Positions 28,691 to 35,916 of a stretch of 64,000 nt of DNA are shown here, one piece after another. Numbering within the stretch: position 1 is the stretch's first letter; every line of letters starts with the position of its first letter. The position numbers and the translations under genes are program-made. Location: the NCBI GenBank assembly GCA_023284085.1, contig JAKVHY010000001.1:310001-374000 (forward strand), written 5' to 3'. The notes beneath the pieces are model-generated. The model ran no database searches. It saw only the letters and a program-made list of their open reading frames with translations, and was not told the origin of the DNA. The stretch comes from Shewanella benthica. Its GTDB lineage: Bacteria; Pseudomonadota; Gammaproteobacteria; Enterobacterales; Shewanellaceae.

Positions 28691-29785
28691 ATGCCAGGAG
28701 ATAAGGGTTGGGATAGCAGTCATCAATCGGTGCCACAGCCTATCGGATTAGTAACTAAGGATGGTGAGAAAAAGACCGTTAAAGCGCTTGAACCAGCATC
28801 CACTTCCCGAATGAGTGATGCAGAGTTTGAACAAGGCAGAAGAGAGATGGAACGCGAGGCATTCGTTAATCGTAAACAAGGTGAAGTGGCTGTTCCTGAC
28901 AAGCCTGAATATTACCGCAATCAAAATGTAATTGATTCTCAAGCTGCACAAAGTGCTGATAAACAGGACGAAAAGTCATTGATACCCGTGGATGAAACAT
29001 GTGAAGGCTGTGAGGATAAGTGGACTCACCTTAAAAGCACAATAAAAGAATGGCTTAGTCAATCAAATAGCGATAAACCTAAAATAATTATGACCGGAGA
29101 TGGGCACAGAACTCCACCTTTTGCATATGCAGAAGGAAATGAATTTATAAAGAAAGAGGCACAAAGAAAACAGTTATTCTTATATGTAGAGGCAACTCAA
29201 GAGGATGTTGATGCTAATTTAAATAACTTCGTGCCTAAAACAATGCAAAAAGGATTTTTTGCTAAAGGACCAACTAAAGTTATAGGGTGGGAGCCTCAAA
29301 TGAGTCAGCTTATGAAGCAAACATTTGAGGACATAATGGCTTCACTAAGTATAGAACAAGAAAATAGAAAAAATATGTTTGACAGACTACTTGCACAAAA
29401 CACAAGAATTTTTGATGAGTTATTGGAAGAAAATGAAAGTCTCGCCGTTGAATTTAATACAGCCTCTAATAAACATTTAGCGTCAATAGACCCAGAAAAT
29501 AAGAACTTCAGCGATATGCAGGTAGCTAATGATGCTAGAGATATTATGCGAATAGTATCAGGCTCTTGGCGAGACGACTACATTAATCCAGTCATAGGTA
29601 AAAGGATAGCTAAAGACATAACAGAGAATCCAAATGCCACATTTTTGATTTCAATTGGTGATTGTCATTTAAATGTGAACCCTATCCAGAAGCATATATC
29701 TGAAGCCTTGGGGGATATCCGTCTAACTTTATCACACGATTTTATTATTGATCATAGCAGTGGGGTAAATGGGAGCAAAAGATAA
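28691..29785 (+). CDS. Orphan hypothetical protein under a sigma-54 promoter; candidate T6SS cargo or effector
   Basis: This 364-residue protein has no signal peptide and no membrane segment. AAAGGA lies 7 bases before the ATG. The first 130 residues are polar and probably flexible, with the pair CEGC at 104-107. The second part has IIMTGDGHR at 132-140, LFLYVEAT at 162-169 and, near the end, FLISIGDCHLN at 318-328. Two strand-G-D-x-H motifs plus an acidic strand recall the ChaN/EreA/TIKI superfamily, but this is a weak resemblance. The gene is visibly more AT-rich than its neighbours, stands alone between REP-like repeats, and has no gene after it that could be an immunity protein. Its promoter and enhancer array are the same as those of hcp. 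I do not recognise it as a named family. Confidence 0.8.
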   Translation: MPGDKGWDSSHQSVPQPIGLVTKDGEKKTVKALEPASTSRMSDAEFEQGRREMEREAFVNRKQGEVAVPDKPEYYRNQNVIDSQAAQSADKQDEKSLIPVDETCEGCEDKWTHLKSTIKEWLSQSNSDKPKIIMTGDGHRTPPFAYAEGNEFIKKEAQRKQLFLYVEATQEDVDANLNNFVPKTMQKGFFAKGPTKVIGWEPQMSQLMKQTFEDIMASLSIEQENRKNMFDRLLAQNTRIFDELLEENESLAVEFNTASNKHLASIDPENKNFSDMQVANDARDIMRIVSGSWRDDYINPVIGKRIAKDITENPNATFLISIGDCHLNVNPIQKHISEALGDIRLTLSHDFIIDHSSGVNGSKR

Positions 29786-29926
29786 TCTCCGCCGTAAGCA
29801 ATCATTTTTGACAAAGCGCTAGTTGCGGCGCAGCTCCTGCCTTCTTAATACGAGAATGCGTTAATAATGAGATGGCTCTCCCCCTCTATTCCTTTAGCTA
29901 TAACCAGGTTTTAAATTATCCTCATT

Positions 29927-30049
29927 CCTCTGAAGCAGAACTGGATCCCGGGTATCTCGTGCCTCGCTCCCGGGATGACGGCTTAAGAGGATGTTCATTT
30001 AAGACCCTGATCATTAGTAAAGTAATGATATTCACTTAAAACACCGTCA
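29927..30049. repeat. REP-like repeat, copy 3, with shared spacer
   Basis: It starts CCTCTGAAGCAGAACTGGAT, carries the intact ATCCCGGG/CCCGGGAT core and then repeats the 27972-28038 spacer (TTCATTTAAGACCC, ATTAGTAAAGTAATGATATT). It lies in the same orientation as copies 1 and 2, on the other side of the orphan gene. Confidence 0.8.
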
Positions 30050-30125
30050 TTCCGTAAAGTAAGCAACGAACTTGTACGGAACCCATGCCTCTGGAGCAGA
30101 ACTGGATCCTGGGATGACAGCTTAA
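30050..30125. repeat. REP-like repeat, copy 4, shortened
   Basis: It has the same beginning (CCGTAAAGTAAGCAACGAA) but lacks the middle of the palindromic core: ATCCTGGGATGACAG follows directly. The rest of 29786-30239 holds no gene. Confidence 0.75.
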
Positions 30126-30161
30126 GGATGATAATTTAAACCTGATATTCTACGGACAAAA

Positions 30162-30190
30162 TAAAAGGCCGAAACATTGCTGTTTCGACC
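30162..30190 (-). terminator. Terminator of ppaC
   Basis: GGCCGAAACA pairs with TGTTTCGACC (one mismatch) around a 4-base loop, 50 bp past the stop. The minus strand continues TTTTATTTTG. Confidence 0.8.
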
Positions 30191-30239
30191 TGTTAAATAC
30201 TGTTTACTTAACGGCGGTTAACTGTCTGTATAGATCAGT

Positions 30240-31160
30240 TTAAGCCAGTGCTTCCTGTAGCTGAGGCACAATCTGCTTCTTACGGCTCAATACGCCATCG
30301 AGCCAAACGCGGCCATTCTCGGTAGTCTTACCGTAGGCACGCTCGGTCAGGGTCGCATCATCACTGACGATCAATAGCTCAGAGCCTTCTTTCATGATAT
30401 CTGTCAGTAGCAACAACATGCTGTGACGTCCGCCTTCGGCTTTCAGTGCGGCGATGTCGGTTTCCAATTCGGCCTTAATGTCGTCAAACACAGACAGGTC
30501 GATGACCTCGAGTTGACCGATACCTACCAGATGACCATTCATGTTGAAGTCTTTAAAATCACGCATAACAAGGTCACGTACTGGTGTGCCTTGAACGGCA
30601 GATTTCACCTTGAACATGTCCATGCCCAGCTCTTTGAAATCTTCAATACCGGCAATTTTAGCCAGGGCTTCTACACACTTGATATCGGCCGTGGTACAGG
30701 TAGGAGACTTGAAAATAACCGTGTCGCTGAGAATCGCACACATCATGATGCCGGCGATGTCCTTTGGAATAGCCACACCATGGAAATCATACATCATCTT
30801 GATGATGGTGTTGCTACAGCCTACAGGGCGGATCCAACACTCGAGTGGTGTCGATGTGGTCAAGTCACCCAGCTTATGGTGATCGACGATACCGACAATT
30901 GTCGCTTCGGCGATATCATCCGGAGCCTGAGTCAGCTCAGAATGATCGACGATAAACACCTCTTCACCGGCATAGCTCGTCTTGAATTCAGGAGCCTGGA
31001 AACCAAACTTTTCTAAGATGAATGCGGTTTCAGGTGATAGCTCACCTAAACGAGCAGCAATAGCTGGCTCGTCGATTGCATTTTTCAGGTTAGCGAGTGC
31101 AATTGCACCACAAATTGAATCTGAATCTGGGATCTTATGGCCCACTACATAAACTGACAT
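30240..31160 (-). CDS. ppaC: Manganese-dependent inorganic pyrophosphatase (family II)
   Basis: This 306-residue cytosolic enzyme hydrolyses pyrophosphate to phosphate. It shows the DHH-family metal-binding motifs: GHKIPDSDSICGA at the N-terminus, VDHSELTQA near 70 and VGIVDHHKLGD near 88-98, where DHH is the family signature. The C-terminal DHHA2 domain contains the substrate-binding SRKKQ motif near the end (VLSRKKQIVPQL). Length matches family II enzymes (about 305-310). AAAGGAGAG precedes the ATG. It is transcribed alone with a terminator. Nothing unusual was seen. Confidence 0.96.
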   Translation of the reverse strand: MSVYVVGHKIPDSDSICGAIALANLKNAIDEPAIAARLGELSPETAFILEKFGFQAPEFKTSYAGEEVFIVDHSELTQAPDDIAEATIVGIVDHHKLGDLTTSTPLECWIRPVGCSNTIIKMMYDFHGVAIPKDIAGIMMCAILSDTVIFKSPTCTTADIKCVEALAKIAGIEDFKELGMDMFKVKSAVQGTPVRDLVMRDFKDFNMNGHLVGIGQLEVIDLSVFDDIKAELETDIAALKAEGGRHSMLLLLTDIMKEGSELLIVSDDATLTERAYGKTTENGRVWLDGVLSRKKQIVPQLQEALA

Positions 31161-31354
31161 TGATAACTCTCCTTTAATTACCGTTTATTCTACCAAATTC
31201 ATCCCGTTTGAAAAACATTAACTGACAATAAGCTGGTTTAGCTTATTTTATCCCCACCATTCAGTGCAGGCTTAAGGCGCCAGACTCAAAAAAGTCCACT
31301 CTGTCGATGACAATTGCAGCTGTGTTGAAAGTATTTGATAGGGTCTGATGAGGC

Positions 31355-32155
31355 TTAACGCAGGAAGTCATTGATGATCTTTTGTATCTCACCGCTTCTT
31401 CGCATGTCATAGATGATAATATCGAACTGCTTCTTGAAATCCTCTTTAAAGGCAAACCGTCCTTCGTCCATATCGGTAAAGCCTAAGAAGCCTTGTTCTA
31501 TGCTGACAGTCGCCCCCTCTATCAAGTTGACATGCTTGCCTCCCTCGTCATATTCGCCGCTCCGCTTAAGCTTTTTGAGTTCCCACAGAATAGAGATACG
31601 ATCGTTGAGGTAACAATCTATTCGCTTCAAACCAAGCTGCAGCAGATTTTCTCTACTTCCTTTCGCCTCGCTCACGGTGATCTTCTCCTCTTCAACCGCT
31701 TGCCAAAACGCCTCCCCACCTAGGTGAAAACCCGAATTAACACCTATCACTAGCCCATAATAGTCTTCGACCCATTTCAACCTCAGCGCCCTAAAAAAGA
31801 GATCCTCCCGACATATGACCATGACCCTCTCATCCAGAATAGGTAACGAATAAGGCCAGATATAGGGTCTCTTCTCCACATGAAAGTATGGCGGGTAGAT
31901 GGCGAAACCTTTACCGCTTTCTATCAAACGTAAACCACGCTTCCACGGTACGCCGACCAGAGTCACCTTGTAACCTTTCATCCGGGACACGGCACGTTTA
32001 ATGATGTTGGCGTAAACTCCCTTCAACTCTCCGTCCTCAACATAAGAGTAAGGTGGATAGTTAGCATCGGCATAGAGGGTAACCTCGATATCTTCTGCGG
32101 ACGCATGAAGAGAGACACACAAGCTCAGTGCCATCAGCATTTGTACAAGCTTCAT
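31355..32155 (-). CDS. Periplasmic solute-binding protein (SBP family 3-like)
   Basis: This 266-residue protein has a clear signal peptide (MKLVQMLMALSLCVSLHASA). The mature part begins EVTLYADANYPPYSYVEDGELKGVYANIIKRAV, which is the usual start of polar amino-acid type binding proteins, and later has AIYPPYF and VIGVNSGFHLGGEA. AAGGAGGTGC precedes the ATG. No permease or ATPase gene lies next to it. Orphan members of this group in Shewanella and Vibrio can be sensors or transporter subunits encoded elsewhere; the ligand is unknown. It ends about 195 bp before ppaC begins, with no terminator seen between them. Confidence 0.8.
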   Translation of the reverse strand: MKLVQMLMALSLCVSLHASAEDIEVTLYADANYPPYSYVEDGELKGVYANIIKRAVSRMKGYKVTLVGVPWKRGLRLIESGKGFAIYPPYFHVEKRPYIWPYSLPILDERVMVICREDLFFRALRLKWVEDYYGLVIGVNSGFHLGGEAFWQAVEEEKITVSEAKGSRENLLQLGLKRIDCYLNDRISILWELKKLKRSGEYDEGGKHVNLIEGATVSIEQGFLGFTDMDEGRFAFKEDFKKQFDIIIYDMRRSGEIQKIINDFLR

Positions 32156-32343
32156 GACAGCACCTCCTTCAGTTGTTGTAGCTCAATTATAAATTCCATC
32201 GACATCAATAAATGTAGTTTAAATCAGCCATTTTTGCGCCAAAGCGCCGCTTCAAAAACCATGCAATCTGCCCAATAACCTAAAGATGTGAACCTGAACA
32301 TCGAAAAAGATTGCCAGTAGTTAGATTACTGCTAGACTTACAA

Positions 32344-32359
32344 CTGTATAAATATACAG
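32344..32359 (+). promoter_or_regulatory. LexA (SOS) box upstream of umuDC
   Basis: CTGTATAAATATACAG fits the LexA consensus CTGT-N8-ACAG exactly. It ends 11 bases before the proposed umuD start, so it must overlap the core promoter. It indicates DNA-damage induction of umuDC. Confidence 0.93.
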
Positions 32360-32370
32360 TGCAGGGTAAA

Positions 32371-32814
32371 ATGACCATGATGAAAGTGATCCCAATCTCA
32401 GCCAGTGCGGGAATAACCGGCTTCGAAAGCCCAGCAGCCGATTACAAACAATTGCCCCTAAGCCTGGATGAACTGCTCGTTGAGCACCCCAGTGCCACCT
32501 TCATCGGCCAAGCGAGCGGATGTTCGATGCAAAATGTCGGGATATTCGATGGCGATATTCTCATCGTCGACAGGCACGTCAAGGTACAAGATCAAGACGT
32601 GATAGTGGCAAATTACAACGGCAACTTTGTCTGCAAAATTATTGATACCAAAAGAAGAATGTTACTTTCGGCTAACGATGAACATCAACCAGTGGTCATA
32701 CACGAGTACGATCAGTTCAGTGTCGAAGGTATTGTGGTGCGTTCAATACGCTGTCACCGACCGAGTCCTCTGCTGATGAATAACGCTGCCATCGAGTCGG
32801 TTTTTAATCGATGA
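32371..32814 (+). CDS. umuD: UmuD-like subunit of DNA polymerase V (S24 self-cleaving protein)
   Basis: From the ATG at 32371 the protein has 147 residues; starts at 32377 and 32380 are also possible, while the longer frame from 32311 would cross the SOS box. The S24 fold is evident: GCSMQNVGIFDGD contains catalytic Ser52, and NGNFVCKI contains catalytic Lys89, spaced 37 residues apart as in E. coli UmuD (Ser60/Lys97). GFESPAADY matches the sequence just after the E. coli cleavage site, but the residue before the Gly is Thr16, where E. coli has Cys24. After RecA-stimulated cleavage UmuD' would activate UmuC for mutagenic lesion bypass. The umuC gene follows in the same operon. Confidence 0.92.
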   Translation: MTMMKVIPISASAGITGFESPAADYKQLPLSLDELLVEHPSATFIGQASGCSMQNVGIFDGDILIVDRHVKVQDQDVIVANYNGNFVCKIIDTKRRMLLSANDEHQPVVIHEYDQFSVEGIVVRSIRCHRPSPLLMNNAAIESVFNR

Positions 32815-32880
32815 ATTTTATTCATTACAATGTTGATATCCTAGTTGACGAGTCGGTTAGATCAACTCACAGGGAGTACA

Positions 32881-34134
32881 ATGTTCGCTCTCGTCGATGC
32901 TAATTCATTTTATTGTAGCGCCGAACAGGTATTTCGCCCCGAATGGCGTGGCCGCCCTATTGTGGTGCTGTCAAACAACGACGGCTGTATCGTCGCCGCT
33001 AACCGTCAGGCCATCGATGCCGGGGTCCCCAAATTTGAGCCTTACTTCAAAGTTAAGGCGCTGTGTGATCGCTTAGGTATTATCGCCTTAAGTTCAAACT
33101 ATGAACTCTATGGCTCACTGTCCGCCAGCATGATGGAGGTGATCGGTCGTTTTGCACCTGAGCAGCATGTCTACAGCATAGATGAATCATTTCTGTCATT
33201 TAAACATTGCTACCCTGCCATACCTTGCCTAGTAAAACACGGCGAGGCATTAAGACGCGCAGTATGGAAGGAGACGCGCTTACCCGTATCCGTTGGCATG
33301 GGAGAAACCTTAACCTTAGCTAAGATAGCCAATCATGCTGCTAAGAAAATCGCCGACTACAATGGAGTCTGTGTCATTGATAACTCTGGCCAACGAAAGG
33401 CGATTCTCTCGCAGATAAAGCCCTGTCATGTCTGGGGCATAGGTCGGCGTTTATCCAAGAAGCTGGATTTGATGGGAATAAAATCGGCCTACGCACTCTC
33501 TCAGATGGCACCGGGGCTCGCCAAGAAACAGTTCAGTATCGAGATGGAACGTACGGTGCGGGAGCTCAATGGAGAGCCTTGTAAGGGCTGGGACCAGGCC
33601 AGAGCCGATAAGCAGCAGATCTTTTCGACCCGTAGCATGGGAGAGCGGATCACAGATCCAAGCTCACTACAGCAAGCCCTCAGCAAACATGCTGGTATCG
33701 CCACCAGCAAGGCAAGAGAGCAAGGTTCATTGTGCTCGGTACTGCTTATTTTCGCCTCCAACTCCCCTTTCGATGAGCAGCCAACAGGCTTTAAACTCAC
33801 TCACAGATTCGCTTATCCCACCAATGACACAAGTGAAATAACCCAAATAGTGACTCAGATAGCCAAGCAACAATTTAGAGCTGGGGTTCGATATTACAAG
33901 GTCGGAGTCGGCCTCATCGATCTTATCAATGAGTCACATAACCAGCTGGATCTGTTTGCGTCACCGAAAAACCCGGCATTAATGAAGGTCTATGACGCAC
34001 TCAATCACAAATACGGCTCCGACTCTATATTTATGGCTGCACAAGGGTTCACTGCCAAGTGGCACATGAAACGAGAATATCTCACGCCTCAGTACACCAC
34101 CAACTGGCGAGATATCCCTAAGATCAACTGCTAA
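32881..34134 (+). CDS. umuC: UmuC, catalytic subunit of DNA polymerase V
   Basis: From the ATG at 32881 (AGGGAG four bases upstream) this is a 417-residue Y-family DNA polymerase for translesion synthesis. The first motif ALVDANSFYCS provides a catalytic Asp, and YSIDESFLSF near residue 100 provides the second acidic pair. VSVGMGETLTLAKIANHAAKK and HVWGIGRRLSKKL are the usual palm/thumb motifs. QLDLF near residue 360 fits a beta-clamp binding peptide. The length is normal (E. coli UmuC 422). The longer frame from 32845 has no support. The gene follows umuD by 66 bp under the same SOS box. Confidence 0.96.
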   Translation: MFALVDANSFYCSAEQVFRPEWRGRPIVVLSNNDGCIVAANRQAIDAGVPKFEPYFKVKALCDRLGIIALSSNYELYGSLSASMMEVIGRFAPEQHVYSIDESFLSFKHCYPAIPCLVKHGEALRRAVWKETRLPVSVGMGETLTLAKIANHAAKKIADYNGVCVIDNSGQRKAILSQIKPCHVWGIGRRLSKKLDLMGIKSAYALSQMAPGLAKKQFSIEMERTVRELNGEPCKGWDQARADKQQIFSTRSMGERITDPSSLQQALSKHAGIATSKAREQGSLCSVLLIFASNSPFDEQPTGFKLTHRFAYPTNDTSEITQIVTQIAKQQFRAGVRYYKVGVGLIDLINESHNQLDLFASPKNPALMKVYDALNHKYGSDSIFMAAQGFTAKWHMKREYLTPQYTTNWRDIPKINC

Positions 34135-34167
34135 TTGTGTTTGTTCAGAATGTATTGGCAAAGAGGT

Positions 34168-34218
34168 GAGAGAATCTCCGCCCTAAACAGCACTTATTTC
34201 CTGGCGGAATATTCTCTC
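34168..34218. repeat. Imperfect inverted repeat after umuC
   Basis: GAGAGAATCTCCGCC at 34168-34182 pairs imperfectly with GGCGGAATATTCTCTC at 34203-34218 across about 20 bases. It may be a terminator without a T-run or a small palindromic element. Confidence 0.45.
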
Positions 34219-34286
34219 CATAAGAGCTATTGTAAAATGCACAGACTAGACAAGTAGAGCAAATGACTTCATTTAGCACTCACAAC

Positions 34287-34586
34287 TTAAGTCGATATCA
34301 CCACCTGATGTTTTTCAATCATAGGTCTGCCGGTAAAGGCTTCCTTAGGTAAGGGGTTTTGATGAGATAACTTAAAATCTTCACTGTGGATCCACGCCTC
34401 AAAAGCCGCTTCATCTTGCCAGGTGGTGAAAACGACATAAGGCGCCCCTTCACTCACAGGTTTCAAGATCTGCATAGAGACGAAACCAGCTTGCAGGTCT
34501 ATTTGCCCCACACGCTGACGAAATCGATTCTCAAACTCATCTTGCCAATCCACAGCCACCGGAATACGGTTCGCGACAATATACAT
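34287..34586 (-). CDS. Antibiotic biosynthesis monooxygenase (ABM) domain protein
   Basis: From the ATG at 34586, preceded by AGGAGG, this is a 99-residue single-domain protein. MYIVANRIPVAVDWQDEFENRF, then LKPVSEGAPYVVFTTWQDEAAFEAWIHSEDF follows the ABM ferredoxin-like fold pattern of small quinone monooxygenases and IsdG-like haem-degrading enzymes. A longer start at 34631 has no ribosome-binding site. HQ and HSE residues near 70-80 lie where IsdG-type enzymes carry their haem His, so a haem-related role is possible but unproven. It is monocistronic. Confidence 0.8.
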   Translation of the reverse strand: MYIVANRIPVAVDWQDEFENRFRQRVGQIDLQAGFVSMQILKPVSEGAPYVVFTTWQDEAAFEAWIHSEDFKLSHQNPLPKEAFTGRPMIEKHQVVIST

Positions 34587-34855
34587 AACCCCTCCTAATA
34601 AGACATCCAAAATTATTTCAATAAAAAACAACCACTAGAAACATGTGAAACTACCGTAGAACCCAGTGTGCCACGACTTATCTATATCATCAATTAGCAA
34701 ACATGATAAATAGACTATCTTAATGCATAACTCATTAGAAACTGTCGAGAAGAACTAGAATCAGATGGAATAATAAAATCAGGAAAACGCAAAATACCGA
34801 ACGGATATTCGGCACGTTTCGTACTCTTTCACTAAGGAAAATTGGCGGATATATA

Positions 34856-35835
34856 TTAGGCGCTGTCTAGCCATTTATGACAATTAGCCGCCCCTTGCCT
34901 GCGTTTTTTTTCTAAGTGATCACAGTAACGACTCAGCTCTTGTAAAGTTCCTACAGGACCTTTAAACAACCGAGTAAATTCTGATGTTATTTTCAGCCAA
35001 TTCTGTTCCGGAATATTGAGTTTATGTAAAGTATGTCGTGACATGACACTGATAAAGCCTCGTTTATCGTTACGAATGATACGACCAGTGTCATCGACTA
35101 ACTTTAAGTATTCTTCTGCGCTAAAACATAGTCCTTTAGGCATGTTTCTTAGTTCGTTGCCAATAAACGGAAATAAATGTTTAGGTTGTTCTCCTATTAG
35201 GGCCGACTTTATACGTTGCTGAATACTGGTAAAGTCTGAGCTTGCAGGAGTCTTGGCGACGCCCGCTCGTATAGGGTTCAAATCGACATAAGCCATACAG
35301 GCCAATACAGCCGCTTCATCTAGAAGTGCTTGAGACTTAAACCTCCCCTCCCAAAATCTGCCCTTACAGCTATCCTCAAGATTAGCTTTTCTCGCTATGG
35401 GTTCATTCAGAGCACGCATAAACCATGACATGTCCATCAAACGTTGACGATATTCAAAGATACTGTCGTTAACTGTTTTCAATTCATAGACATTGAGAAT
35501 ATCCCCATTAACAAAGCTCTGTGTCAGTAAAGTCCCCTTAAATAGCTTATGCCATTGAACTAATACTTCATTATCTGTCCAGGCTAAGGCTTGCTCTTTA
35601 TCGATACACAACACCACATGTAGATGGTTACCCATAACGGCATAGGCACAAACCTCAATAGCGAATACCCCAGCTAATTCCAGCAGTCGACTTTCGACCC
35701 AATCACGTCTATGCTCATAGGACTGACCACTATAATGATCTACTCCGCACAAATAAGCTCTTCTAACACAACGAGATACACAGTGATAATAAGGGTATCT
35801 TCTAAACTGACTAACGCCTTTCTTGGTGTCGGCAT
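34856..35835 (-). pseudogene. IS200-like (Y1, REP-associated type) transposase with a frameshift near its start
   Basis: A long minus-strand frame of about 326 codons has the Y1 transposase motifs: YYHCVSRCVRRAYLCG, the metal-binding pair in MGNHLHVVL, and RFWEGRFKSQALLDEAAVLACMAYVDLNPIRAG. Its own only start would be a TTG. However, an ATG at 35835 with a GAGG-type site opens another frame reading MPTPRKALVSLEDT, which is the normal N-terminus of this family. That frame meets the main one at ACCCTTAT (35793-35795): one extra C there would join them into an uninterrupted protein. This suggests a one-base deletion, so the gene is probably inactive. No obvious terminal structures were confirmed. 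Confidence 0.8.
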
Positions 35836-35916
35836 AACTCAAACCTCAACAGCTCATGTTGGTTTAAGCCTAGTTCATAGATTTATTATTTCAAACTATG
35901 GGTGTCTTGATTGTCT

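Noticed and set aside
27877..30125. Repeats considered as a CRISPR array
   Set aside because: Only four long, unequal copies with large and partly shared spacers and a gene between them; no cas genes.
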